Shown one piece after another: positions 17,911 to 25,916 of a DNA stretch of 32,766 bases. This DNA comes from Pseudomonadota bacterium (GTDB lineage Bacteria; Pseudomonadota; Gammaproteobacteria; Burkholderiales; Gallionellaceae), in the NCBI GenBank assembly GCA_021782995.1, contig JAJXUI010000032.1:1-32766 (forward strand), written 5' to 3'. A model generated the notes under the pieces. The model did no database searches and was not told the DNA's origin. It saw only the letters and a program-made list of their open reading frames with translations. Made by a program: the position numbers and the translations under genes. Position 1 is the first letter of the stretch, and every line of letters starts with the position of its first letter.

Positions 17911-18957
17911 ATGCGTCCGGCTCAGCTTATCACCGTACTCGACCGAGAATTTGTCAGCGCACGGGAAGGACATCACACCCCCGTGATGCTTTGGGGAGCG
18001 CCCGGCATTGGCAAATCGCAGATCATCGTCGAAATCGCCAAACGCCATGATGCCCCGATGATAGACATCCGCCTGTCGCAAATGGAACCCTCGGATCTGC
18101 GAGGCATACCTTTTAGAGTAGACAACCGGGTGGAATGGGCCATCCCCTCCATGCTGCCGGATGCAGAGCGCCACGGAGAATATGGCATCCTGTTCCTCGA
18201 TGAAATCACCTCCGCACCGCCCAGTGTATCGGCCGCAGCCTACCAGCTTATCCTTGACCGCCGCCTGGGCGAATATGAAGTCCCCCCCGGCTGGGCCATT
18301 TTTGCCGCCGGCAACCGTCAGGGCGACCGCGGCGTCACCTACACCATGCCTGCACCGCTGGCCAACCGCTTCTCGCACTTCGAAGTGGAAACCAATCTCG
18401 ATGACTGGGTAGCATGGGCTTACGCCAACAACATCCACGAAGGACTGATCGGCTTCCTGCGCTTCAAGCCGGAATTGCTGTTCGACTTCAACCCGGCACA
18501 GAATCCGGTGGCCTTCCCCAGCCCGCGTTCCTGGGAGTTTGCCCACCGCACGTTGCAGAAATTCGGCGACAACGCCGAACTGCTTTTGCCTACCCTGCAG
18601 GCCTGCGTGGGCCCGGCAGCCGGCCTTGAGCTGCATGCGTTTATCGAGAACCTGGAAAACATGCCGGATCTCGACGCCATCACCCGCGGCGACGATGTGC
18701 CGGTGCCGCGCGAAATCGATCTGCAATATGCCGTGGCTTCTGCGCTGGTAGGGCGTGCAATCCGCGCCCGCGGCAAACCGGAAGCCAAGGAAGTGCACGG
18801 CAACATTCTCGAATATGCAAACCGCTTCCCCTTGCGTGAAATGGGCATCATGCTGGTTTCAGACATGCACCGTGCCGTCGGCCAGTGCCTGTTTGCCGTA
18901 CCGCAATTCGCCACCTGGGCCAATGCCGTGGCCGATGTGATGCTGTATGAAGGATAA
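17911..18957 (+). CDS. MoxR-family AAA+ ATPase
   Basis: This gene encodes a 348-residue cytosolic AAA+ ATPase of the MoxR type, a group that usually works as a chaperone-like motor together with a VWA-domain partner encoded next to it. Walker A is GAPGIGKS (residues 29-36), Walker B is ILFLDE (93-98), sensor 1 is GNR (134-136), and the probable arginine finger is in PLANRFSHFEV near R153. The start is well supported by AGGAG six bases upstream. The VWA gene follows 12 bases after the stop. The subfamily cannot be assigned firmly from sequence reading alone. The substrate is unknown. Confidence 0.9.
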   Translation: MRPAQLITVLDREFVSAREGHHTPVMLWGAPGIGKSQIIVEIAKRHDAPMIDIRLSQMEPSDLRGIPFRVDNRVEWAIPSMLPDAERHGEYGILFLDEITSAPPSVSAAAYQLILDRRLGEYEVPPGWAIFAAGNRQGDRGVTYTMPAPLANRFSHFEVETNLDDWVAWAYANNIHEGLIGFLRFKPELLFDFNPAQNPVAFPSPRSWEFAHRTLQKFGDNAELLLPTLQACVGPAAGLELHAFIENLENMPDLDAITRGDDVPVPREIDLQYAVASALVGRAIRARGKPEAKEVHGNILEYANRFPLREMGIMLVSDMHRAVGQCLFAVPQFATWANAVADVMLYEG

Positions 18958-18969
18958 ACACCTCCCTGC

Positions 18970-20220
18970 ATGATAGATCCGGAACTCGAAACCAGACTTT
19001 CTGCCGCTCGCACCCGGCTGATCCTCGACAAGCCCTTTCTGGGTGCGCTGGCGTTGCGCCTGCCGCTGGAAGCGGCCGACCCGAAGTGGTGCCCCACCAG
19101 CTATACCGACGCTCGCAAGCTGTATTTCAATCCTGCCTATATCCGCAACCTGAGCCAGGAGCAGATCCAGTTTGTACTGGCGCGTGAAGCCTTGCACTGC
19201 GCACTGTCGCATTTTGCCCGCCGCCAGCATCGCAACAAGGCGCGCTGGGATATTGCGTGTGATTACTCGATTACGCCGGTACTGATCAAGGATGGCCTGA
19301 AGCCGCCGCCTGCCACCATCGTGATCGCTGCTTACGAAGGCATGACTGCGGAAGAAATCTATCCATATATCCAGGATGGCGAGTCTGATGACGATACCGG
19401 ACAGCAGAATGATCCCAACCAGAGCACCGATCCGACCAAGGGCGGCTCCGAGAAAGGCAAGGAATCGCGCGATGGGGGCAGTGGCGCCTCATCACAGCAA
19501 AAGGACCCGAATGCCGCGGGCGGCAACGAACAACAGGAAGAACAACCGGACATGCAAGGTGCCCCCGAACCTTCTCCGCTGACCAGCAATGAAATGGATT
19601 CACTGTCGCAACAATGGCAGCAACGCATGGCCGGTGCTGCATTGCAGGCACAACAGGCCGGGAAACTGGGAGGCGCGCTGGGGCGCATGGTAAACGACAT
19701 GCTGCAACCCAAACTGCCCTGGCGCATGCTGCTGGCACGCTACATGACGCAGGTTGCACGCGACGACTACAGCTATGCCCGTCCCTCGCGGCGCGAAGGA
19801 GAAATGATCATGCCTTCCTTGCGCAGCAGCCAGGCCAGCATCGTCGTGGTGCTGGATACCAGCGGCTCAATCGGCGAGCAGGAACTGAATGAGTTCGTGA
19901 CTGAAGTGGATACGCTGAAAGGCCAGTTGCGCAGCAGTGTAATCCTCCATGCCTGCGACACCCAGCTCGACCCCGATGGCCCATGGACTTTCGAAGCCTG
20001 GGAGGAATTCAAATTGCCCAAGGCGTTTGCCGGCGGTGGCGGAACCGATTTCCGCCCGGTATTCGAGTGGATGCGGCGCGAAGACAAGGCGCCCGACATG
20101 CTGCTTTACTTCACCGATGCCGAAGGCCCGTTCCCGAAAACAGAACCGCACTACCCGGTGGTCTGGCTGGTGAAAGGCAAAGCACCTGTGCCATGGGGAC
20201 AACGTATCCAGTTGAATTAA
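18970..20220 (+). CDS. VWA-like protein with DUF2201-type putative metallopeptidase domain (degenerate zinc motif)
   Basis: This gene encodes a 416-residue cytosolic protein with two recognisable parts. Residues about 1-135 resemble the DUF2201 N-terminal putative metallopeptidase domain. At residues 72-81, where relatives have HExxH-x4-H, this protein has REALHCALSH, so the first histidine is arginine while E73, H76 and H81 remain. A low-complexity acidic/Gln/Gly linker covers about residues 136-205. Residues about 290-416 form a VWA-like domain with an intact metal-binding (MIDAS) set: DTSGS (296-300), T359 in GGGGTDF, and D383 in YFTDAEG. It is the expected partner of the adjacent MoxR ATPase. 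No strong Shine-Dalgarno precedes the ATG, so it may depend on coupling. Confidence 0.85.
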   Translation: MIDPELETRLSAARTRLILDKPFLGALALRLPLEAADPKWCPTSYTDARKLYFNPAYIRNLSQEQIQFVLAREALHCALSHFARRQHRNKARWDIACDYSITPVLIKDGLKPPPATIVIAAYEGMTAEEIYPYIQDGESDDDTGQQNDPNQSTDPTKGGSEKGKESRDGGSGASSQQKDPNAAGGNEQQEEQPDMQGAPEPSPLTSNEMDSLSQQWQQRMAGAALQAQQAGKLGGALGRMVNDMLQPKLPWRMLLARYMTQVARDDYSYARPSRREGEMIMPSLRSSQASIVVVLDTSGSIGEQELNEFVTEVDTLKGQLRSSVILHACDTQLDPDGPWTFEAWEEFKLPKAFAGGGGTDFRPVFEWMRREDKAPDMLLYFTDAEGPFPKTEPHYPVVWLVKGKAPVPWGQRIQLN

Positions 20221-20270
20221 ATCGCTGCTACGCTCGACTTGAACATTTATGCAAAGCTCAATCACGAACC

Positions 20271-21440
20271 ATGCCTGAACTGACACCAGAAGACTCCCTG
20301 CGACTGAATGTAATGCTGGCCAACAATATCCAGGCCGTGCGCATCGACACCAATGCGATGACAGTATATGGCCTGTCGCCCAAAGGCACGGCTACCGTCA
20401 AGCTGCACCCTTCCGGCCGCAATGAGCAATACCTGCGTTCCGTGCGTGAAGTGCTGGCCGGATTTGCGCTGGGCTCGCCGGGTGGCTACCCGGTTTACCT
20501 GCAGCGCTGGACGCGCATGGGACAGGCGCGCGACCGCGGGCTGGACAAATTGCTGCTGCTGGGCGAACCGGAAGCCATCACCTCGGTGGCTTACTCCAAT
20601 GGACTGACTGACGAGCTGGCACGCCGTGCCTGGTGGGCTATGCCGGTTCCCGATCATGCGCGGCGCATGCTGGAGCGAGAATGCGTGATCCAAGGTGAAA
20701 TGGGCAAGGTGCTGTCTGACTACCTGGTGGACTATCTGCCATTTGAAACCAGCGCGCATCTGGTCATCGATACCATCCGCATCCTGCTGCAACCGGGACT
20801 GGTCAGCGAGGAAACAAGATTGTCGCTTTGGCGCAAGGGGATGGCAGACAACGCCTATTTTGTCGGTTTCCTCGACAAGCAGCCGGATGCACTGCCGGAA
20901 CAGCGCGATGCAAGACCCGATTTTGCACAGTACGATGAAAAACTTGTCGCACTCGCTGCGCAACACAACATGTATGCGAAATATCTGCAGCGCATCCTGT
21001 CCGGCCCCGGCCAGACATTTTTCCATTACTACGATGAAGTGCTGCGTTACCCGGCAGACAAGGATGTCGTGCTGGTGCTGCTGAATGCGCTGGATAAATA
21101 CTTCACACAATTACGCCAGCAACATCCGTGCAGTGGCACCACGATGGAAGAAGTGATCGCCACGACGGAAAACTACATGGCCGATCCGCAAAAAGACAGT
21201 GCGCTCACGCAATTGATGCAGACAGTACCGGAACTCCATGCAGAGATCCGAGCAATGCTCGCGCTATCCTGTGTGGACGTGGATATCGCCACGCCCATCA
21301 TGTCGCAAACGACGGCCAGCGGTACACTGATGCGCAAGAAACTGGAACCAGTGACATTGCCGATGATGCAGCTGAATGCAGTGCTGATGGCGCGTGAATT
21401 CTCGGCCACTACCTCGCGCCGCCGGCCGCGGGGGGAGTAG
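20271..21440 (+). CDS. DsrS-like protein of unknown function (often annotated 'sulfur reduction protein DsrS')
   Basis: This gene encodes a 389-residue soluble protein with no signal peptide or membrane segment. The sequence style (LRLNVMLANNIQAVRID, GSPGGYPVYLQRWTRMGQ, KLLLLGEPEAI, LARRAWWAMPVPDHARRMLE) is that of the family named DsrS after the last gene of the Allochromatium dsr cluster. This is recognition from memory, not a search. The family's biochemical role is unknown and the name need not imply sulfur metabolism; no other dsr gene is in the window. The frame is open back to 19983, overlapping the VWA gene in another frame, so the ATG at 20271 was chosen although its Shine-Dalgarno is weak. 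It follows the VWA gene by 50 bases as the third gene of the operon. Confidence 0.72.
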   Translation: MPELTPEDSLRLNVMLANNIQAVRIDTNAMTVYGLSPKGTATVKLHPSGRNEQYLRSVREVLAGFALGSPGGYPVYLQRWTRMGQARDRGLDKLLLLGEPEAITSVAYSNGLTDELARRAWWAMPVPDHARRMLERECVIQGEMGKVLSDYLVDYLPFETSAHLVIDTIRILLQPGLVSEETRLSLWRKGMADNAYFVGFLDKQPDALPEQRDARPDFAQYDEKLVALAAQHNMYAKYLQRILSGPGQTFFHYYDEVLRYPADKDVVLVLLNALDKYFTQLRQQHPCSGTTMEEVIATTENYMADPQKDSALTQLMQTVPELHAEIRAMLALSCVDVDIATPIMSQTTASGTLMRKKLEPVTLPMMQLNAVLMAREFSATTSRRRPRGE

Positions 21441-21441
21441 C

Positions 21442-21475
21442 GCAATATATTGATTTTATTATACTAATATACTGC
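21442..21475. terminator. weak bidirectional hairpin between convergent genes
   Basis: GCAATATATT (21442-21451) pairs with AATATACTGC (21466-21475) with one mismatch, around an AT-rich 14-base loop. It fills the 43-base gap between the convergent DsrS-like gene and the low-GC gene. The stem is AT-rich, so it is only a candidate. Confidence 0.3.
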
Positions 21476-21483
21476 AGCCTCTA

Positions 21484-22872
21484 CTAAGGCAAATAGGCGC
21501 AATACCGAACTTTCTTGCCCGGATTATTTTTATCAGCCTGCCGCCCTTCAAAGCTGAGTTCCCGTTTATCCGCGTTCCATTTCATTGGCTCCAGAGTATA
21601 GGGGTTCACATACTCCCTGCCTGCAAGCTCCAGAAATCTGGGGACATGCGTTAGGCCTATCTTTTGTGCAAGCAGTTTGTACTGCAATGCAACCAGCCGC
21701 AAAAAACCCTCTGTATCATGGTGGCGGATTACGTAATCCAGGTAGCTTGGTTCAGATATCTGCAAAAGCAATTTACCGCCAGTATTTCTTACATAAATCA
21801 TATGAGAAATAATGGGGGTACCGTATAAATTTTCGCTTTCCCTATCCGCATTTGCTACTTCCAGATCTAATTGACTCCCATCTGCTGATGCTACTTTTAC
21901 CTTAAGGTTATACAGGTCATAGGCCAGATTCAGGGTTGCATTTTCGCTATAGAAAAGCTTGAGCAACCCATTCAGGTAACCCTGGCCTTTTCTTTTCCAG
22001 TTTTCTATTATTTCAGTCCGGGTATGGCCAATCAGATTCAATATATTTCTTTGCTCCCGCTTGAATGCCTTTTCTTCTGAATATTCCCGTGTTGAGATCG
22101 GCGCAACAATTTGCGAGATTTGCGCCGTATATTGCACCAGCTGCGGATATTTCTGCATGAGTGCGCTTAATATCAACGCATCATTTTTGACCATATGCAA
22201 AGCAATCATATGTGCGATCAACGAATCGCCTTCCTTTAGCAATCGATGAGCAAAGGCAGCGTTTTCAGCCAGCCGGTCCATTGCCGCAGCAAAGCGTCTT
22301 CTGGAAATATCCGATATGACCAATACATGTTCCAGCTTCGCAGCGCTTGTCAGATTTGTGTAAGAGGGAATGAGCGCCTCCGGATAGGGAGGAATTGTCT
22401 CAACAAACTGCCGGCTATTGCGAATAGAGCGATACCGCTCCAGCAGGAACTGGTTTTTTTTCAGCAATTGCTGCCGTGTTGCATGATTTTGTGCAAGATA
22501 AAACGCAACGCAATTAATTTGTTTCTGATAATCGCATAGGCTGTCTTTCATGCTGAACAGGCTATCGGTACTGGAGTATGGCTTACTCGGCGCCATATCC
22601 TGATTCAGCTTGTACGCCTGATATCTCTGCAATTCATTTTCCAGAATTATCTTGCCTGCAGTCAGGGCATCAACGCCAGCAGGCTCGTTCATTCCCAGCA
22701 GTATCAGATATCCATTTTCTTCATAGGCAGATGATGGAAGATTCCATTCCATTGCCTCCTTCACCTCTGGACGAAGTGGCTCATCCAGAAAAATGCTGAT
22801 GACATACAGCCAGAATATGGAGCCCAGAATGAGTGCAAGCGCAAGAATTGCATGTTCTTTGATGAAGTTCAT
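21484..22872 (-). CDS. membrane-anchored protein of unknown function, low GC
   Basis: I do not recognise this gene. It encodes 462 residues with one N-terminal transmembrane segment (HAILALALILGSIFWLYVISIF, about residues 6-27) preceded by few charges, so it is probably an inner-membrane protein with a large periplasmic or cytosolic domain rich in helices. The C-terminus has a distinctive block, YVNPYTLEPMKWNADKR followed by ELSFEGR. Repeated NPYT-x-PM-x-W then L-x-F patterns of this kind occur in other uncharacterised proteobacterial membrane proteins, from memory. The start has GGAG six bases upstream. Base composition is much lower than its neighbours: 18 of 60 GC at 21781-21840 and 23 of 60 at 22501-22560, against 38 of 60 at 20581-20640. 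This suggests recent acquisition. The 114-base gap to suhB shows nothing clear. Confidence 0.8.
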   Translation of the reverse strand: MNFIKEHAILALALILGSIFWLYVISIFLDEPLRPEVKEAMEWNLPSSAYEENGYLILLGMNEPAGVDALTAGKIILENELQRYQAYKLNQDMAPSKPYSSTDSLFSMKDSLCDYQKQINCVAFYLAQNHATRQQLLKKNQFLLERYRSIRNSRQFVETIPPYPEALIPSYTNLTSAAKLEHVLVISDISRRRFAAAMDRLAENAAFAHRLLKEGDSLIAHMIALHMVKNDALILSALMQKYPQLVQYTAQISQIVAPISTREYSEEKAFKREQRNILNLIGHTRTEIIENWKRKGQGYLNGLLKLFYSENATLNLAYDLYNLKVKVASADGSQLDLEVANADRESENLYGTPIISHMIYVRNTGGKLLLQISEPSYLDYVIRHHDTEGFLRLVALQYKLLAQKIGLTHVPRFLELAGREYVNPYTLEPMKWNADKRELSFEGRQADKNNPGKKVRYCAYLP

Positions 22873-22986
22873 AAATACTCCGTTACCGCTTTTACCTCAG
22901 TTGAACGAAGTAGCATCTGAACATGATCCAAAGTCAGACAGCCATACCAGGACAGTATTATTTGTCTTGATAACTCAAATAATTGA

Positions 22987-23781
22987 CTACTTCAGCCCGT
23001 CCGTCAGATGTGGTGCAATCACCTGCAGCATCTGCTCGTGTATCTTCGGATTGCCCGCACAGAGATGGCCGCTTTGCAGGAATTTGTTGTTACCTGCGAG
23101 GTCACTGACGATGCCGCCTGCTTCCGTGATCAGCAAACAGCCCGCCGCAATGTCCCAGGGCTTGAGGCCGGTCTCGAAAAAGCCGTCATAACGCCCGGCA
23201 GCCGTGTAGGCCAGGTCCAGCGATGCCGCACCGGGACGGCGCAAGCCTGCGCTTTTCTGCATCATGTCGCGCATGATGTTCATGTAGGCATCCATGTGAG
23301 TGAACTTCGTATACGGGAAGCCGGTACCAATCAGGCTGTCGATCAGGTCAGCGCGCTTGCTGACGCGGATGCGCCTTTCATTCAGGAAGGCGCCCTTGCC
23401 GCGCGATGCGGTGAACAGGTCATTCTTCGTCGGGTCATACACCACGGCCTGAGACAGCACGCCATTGTGCTGCAACGCAATGGACACTGCATATTGCGGG
23501 AATCCGTGCAGGAAATTGGTGGTGCCATCCAGCGGGTCGATGATCCACACATATTCCGACTCGCCGTGATTGCCGCTTTCTTCTGCTAAAATCGCATGGC
23601 TTGGGTAGGCTTCATGGATGACTTGAATAATCATGCGCTCCGCTGCGCGATCGACTTCGCTGACATAATCCGCGTGGGATTTCTTGGTGACCGTCAGGTG
23701 ATCGAGGTTGTCTGCGGCACGGTGAATGAGGTTGCCGGCGCGGCGTGCGGCTTTGACCGCAATATTGAGCATGGGATGCAT
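22987..23781 (-). CDS. suhB: inositol-1-monophosphatase family protein SuhB
   Basis: This gene encodes a 264-residue magnesium-dependent phosphatase of the inositol monophosphatase family. In E. coli SuhB also acts with Nus factors in rRNA antitermination. Metal-ligand motifs are intact: E67 in [13 protein letters not shown] with D82 and D85, and W209-D210 in KPWDIAAG. The start [16 protein letters not shown] is the usual one for SuhB of betaproteobacteria. An AGG lies about ten bases upstream. It is divergent from trmJ across about 100 bases. Gene order suhB/trmJ/cysE/iscR is seen in other proteobacteria. Confidence 0.94.
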   Translation of the reverse strand: MHPMLNIAVKAARRAGNLIHRAADNLDHLTVTKKSHADYVSEVDRAAERMIIQVIHEAYPSHAILAEESGNHGESEYVWIIDPLDGTTNFLHGFPQYAVSIALQHNGVLSQAVVYDPTKNDLFTASRGKGAFLNERRIRVSKRADLIDSLIGTGFPYTKFTHMDAYMNIMRDMMQKSAGLRRPGAASLDLAYTAAGRYDGFFETGLKPWDIAAGCLLITEAGGIVSDLAGNNKFLQSGHLCAGNPKIHEQMLQVIAPHLTDGLK

Positions 23782-23879
23782 TGAAAAATACCTGGAAATG
23801 TAAATGAGCGACTGCGAAAGGCGCTATTTTAACGGGAATATTGCCCTTGGACAAAAAAACGGTAGTTTTAAGCAAAGAT

Positions 23880-24635
23880 ATGGTGAACCCGGAGACGGAA
23901 AATCGCATACTGGCCAATACCCGTGTGGTGTTGAGCCATACCAGCCATCCTGGAAATATTGGCGCGGCTGCCCGCGCGATGAAAACCATGGGCTTGTCAC
24001 AGCTTTACCTGATCAACCCGCTGAAGTTTCCAGACGAGCAGGCAGAGGCGATGGCAGTCAGCGCGGTGGATATTCTGCATCAGGCAAAAGTCGTCAGCTC
24101 GCTTGAAGAAGCACTGGAGGGCTGCGTGATGGTGGCAGGCCTTTCCGCACGCATCCGCGACATTTCACATGAAGTGCTGCCGCCACGTGTAGCGATGCCG
24201 CAACTGGCGCAGCAAGCCCTGCAGCACCCGGTGGCCCTGCTGTTCGGCACGGAAATGTCCGGCCTGACCAATGATGAACTGGCAAGCTGCCAGCTGATGG
24301 TGAACATTCCCACCAATCCGGATTACTCATCGCTTAACCTGGCCTCGGCTGTGCAGCTGGTGAGCTACGAATTGCGGCTGGCCGCAGGATTGGGCAATAT
24401 ATCCGCGCCGGAAAGCGTGCCCGCACCGGCTGAGCAGCTTGATCGCTATTTCGTACACCTGGAGCAGACACTGGCGGATATCGGTTTTCTGCAGACCAGG
24501 CACACGACCAAATTGATGCAGAAACTGCGCAGGCTGTATGCCCGGGCACGCCCGGAACAGGAGGAAATCAACATCCTGCGCGGGATCCTCACCGTGACGA
24601 ATGAGTGCGCAACAAAAGGCAGAATAAAGGAATAG
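23880..24635 (+). CDS. trmJ: tRNA (cytidine/uridine-2'-O-)-methyltransferase TrmJ
   Basis: This gene encodes a SPOUT-class methyltransferase that 2'-O-methylates position 32 in the anticodon loop of several tRNAs using S-adenosylmethionine. Motifs are [22 protein letters not shown] near the N-terminus (asparagine/glycine region that binds RNA), [15 protein letters not shown], and [19 protein letters not shown], the trefoil-knot cofactor site. The ATG at 23880 gives 251 residues, close to E. coli TrmJ (246). The frame is open upstream with TTG codons at 23841 and 23847, so a start up to 13 codons earlier is possible; none of them has a strong Shine-Dalgarno. cysE follows four bases after the stop, so the two are likely co-transcribed. 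Confidence 0.92.
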   Translation: MVNPETENRILANTRVVLSHTSHPGNIGAAARAMKTMGLSQLYLINPLKFPDEQAEAMAVSAVDILHQAKVVSSLEEALEGCVMVAGLSARIRDISHEVLPPRVAMPQLAQQALQHPVALLFGTEMSGLTNDELASCQLMVNIPTNPDYSSLNLASAVQLVSYELRLAAGLGNISAPESVPAPAEQLDRYFVHLEQTLADIGFLQTRHTTKLMQKLRRLYARARPEQEEINILRGILTVTNECATKGRIKE

Positions 24636-24639
24636 CGTG

Positions 24640-25368
24640 ATGTTCAAGGCAATCAAGGAAGATATCGACAGTGTATTCGACCGTGACCCTGCGGCTCGTA
24701 ACGTTTTCGAGGTGATTACATGCTATCCCGGCTTCCATGCGCGCTTGCTGCATCGCATTTCACACCGGCTCTGGCTGTGGCGACTTAAATGGCTGGCAAG
24801 ATTTATCGGTTTCATTTCGCGCTGGTTCACCGGCATTGAAATCCACCCGGGAGCGACAATAGGCAAGCGCTTCTTCATCGACCATGGCATGGGCGTGGTG
24901 ATCGGCGAAACTGCGGAAATCGGCGATGATGTCACGCTATATCACGGCGTGACACTGGGTGGTACCTCATGGAAGGAAGGCAAGCGCCATCCCACTCTGG
25001 GCAATGGCGTAGTGGTTGGTGCCGGCGCAAAAATCCTCGGTCCGCTGGTAATTGGCGACAATGCCAAGATCGGCTCCAATGCCGTGGTGGTAAAGGATGT
25101 ACCAGCCGGCGTCACCGCAGCCGGCATCCCTGCGCGCATCCTGGATGACGTGAAGAAACAGGCCGGCTTCAATCCCTATGGACTCAGTACAGACCAGAAT
25201 GATCCGGTTGCCAAGGCATTGCATGGCCTGATCGGTCACAGCGTGATTATCGACAAACGCATCGAGCTGATCCTGCAGCATTTGGAAAAACTCGGCCTCA
25301 ATGTGGAAGATGAGCGCGCCACCGCAGATAAATTCGATCCGAACTACCTGAACAAGATAGTTGACTAA
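24640..25368 (+). CDS. cysE: serine O-acetyltransferase
   Basis: This gene encodes the enzyme that makes O-acetylserine from serine and acetyl-CoA, the committed step of cysteine synthesis. The 242-residue protein is the short type (E. coli CysE has 273) with a reduced N-terminal helical domain. The left-handed beta-helix hexapeptide repeats are clear: [20 protein letters not shown], then [20 protein letters not shown], with the catalytic histidine in IDHGMG. AAAGGA, lying over the end of trmJ, is eight bases before the ATG; a GTG just before it is a less likely start. iscR follows, and the iscR promoter overlaps the cysE stop. The pairing of cysteine supply with Fe-S control is common. Confidence 0.94.
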   Translation: MFKAIKEDIDSVFDRDPAARNVFEVITCYPGFHARLLHRISHRLWLWRLKWLARFIGFISRWFTGIEIHPGATIGKRFFIDHGMGVVIGETAEIGDDVTLYHGVTLGGTSWKEGKRHPTLGNGVVVGAGAKILGPLVIGDNAKIGSNAVVVKDVPAGVTAAGIPARILDDVKKQAGFNPYGLSTDQNDPVAKALHGLIGHSVIIDKRIELILQHLEKLGLNVEDERATADKFDPNYLNKIVD

Positions 25369-25381
25369 ACAGTTCGGGTAT
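25357..25381 (+). promoter_or_regulatory. IscR type-1 binding site (autoregulatory operator)
   Basis: These 25 bases match the E. coli type-1 IscR consensus (ATASYYGACT-RWWWY-AGTCRRSTAT) at 21 positions. The first 13 all match, mismatches are only at positions 14-17, and the last eight all match. The site covers the -35 and ends just before the -10 of the iscR promoter and overlaps the last codons of cysE. This placement predicts repression by [2Fe-2S]-IscR. Confidence 0.75.
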
Positions 25382-25388
25382 TTATAAT
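25361..25388 (+). promoter_or_regulatory. iscR promoter
   Basis: TTGACT (25361-25366), a 16-base spacer and a perfect TATAAT (25383-25388) precede the iscR ATG at 25420 by 31 bases. The leader contains AGGAGAGGA as Shine-Dalgarno. It is the best sigma70 promoter in the window. Confidence 0.8.
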
Positions 25389-25419
25389 CGCAGCATTCAT
25401 TCTGCGCAGGAGAGGAATC

Positions 25420-25869
25420 ATGCGATTAACCACCAAAGGGCGCTTTGCCGTCACCGCAATGGTGGATCTGGCCGAACACAGTGGCAATGGGCCGGTCACA
25501 CTGGCAAGCATCAGCGAGCGCCAGAAGATTTCCCTTTCCTACCTGGAACAGCTATTCGGCAAACTGCGCAAGCATGATGTAGTCGCCAGTGTTCGCGGGC
25601 CGGGGGGCGGCTACTGCCTGTCACGCCCCGCCAACAAGATTTCCATGTCCGACATCATCATTGCCGTGGATGAGCCGATCGATGCCTCTCAATGCCATGG
25701 CCTGGGAAATTGCCTGGATAACCACAAATGCATCACCCATGACCTGTGGATGGGACTGAACCAGGCCATTTCCAGCTACCTGAAAAATGTATCGTTGCAC
25801 CAATTGGTCAGTCAGCAGATTCCCCGCCACGACAACAAAGTGCATATCCCCATCGTCAGTCACACCTGA
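25420..25869 (+). CDS. iscR: Fe-S cluster assembly transcriptional regulator IscR
   Basis: This gene encodes an Rrf2-family DNA-binding regulator of 149 residues that holds a [2Fe-2S] cluster and controls Fe-S assembly genes. The winged-helix part ([42 protein letters not shown]) is typical. The cluster ligands fall at C92, C98, C104 and H107, the same numbers as in E. coli IscR. The Shine-Dalgarno is AGGAGAGGA. Unusually, iscS, iscU and the other isc genes do not follow; mutS starts 44 bases downstream on the same strand. The gene lies behind an IscR type-1 operator, so it probably represses itself. Confidence 0.95.
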   Translation: MRLTTKGRFAVTAMVDLAEHSGNGPVTLASISERQKISLSYLEQLFGKLRKHDVVASVRGPGGGYCLSRPANKISMSDIIIAVDEPIDASQCHGLGNCLDNHKCITHDLWMGLNQAISSYLKNVSLHQLVSQQIPRHDNKVHIPIVSHT

Positions 25870-25883
25870 TACACCCCGCTTCA

Positions 25884-25916
25884 TGGGATAATGGCGGTTA
25901 CGAGATTATCCCGATG
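25884..25916 (+). promoter_or_regulatory. extended -10 and start-codon hairpin before mutS
   Basis: GGGATAAT (25885-25892) and ATTATCCC (25905-25912) are perfect 8-bp arms around a 12-base loop. CAT just before the left arm can also pair with the mutS ATG (25914-25916) across one bulged G, giving up to 11 pairs. The left arm is also TGGGATAAT, an extended -10 (TG-n-GATAAT). A transcript starting about 25899 would lack the left arm. No strong Shine-Dalgarno is present. Confidence 0.5.

Noticed and set aside
19983..20270. N-terminal extension of the DsrS-like frame overlapping the VWA gene
   Set aside because: The extra 96 residues overlap the conserved VWA domain in another frame and lack family character, so the ATG at 20271 was used.
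25746..25913. Longer MutS start inside iscR
   Set aside because: The upstream 56 residues are an out-of-frame reading of the IscR C-terminus; MutS similarity begins after 25914.
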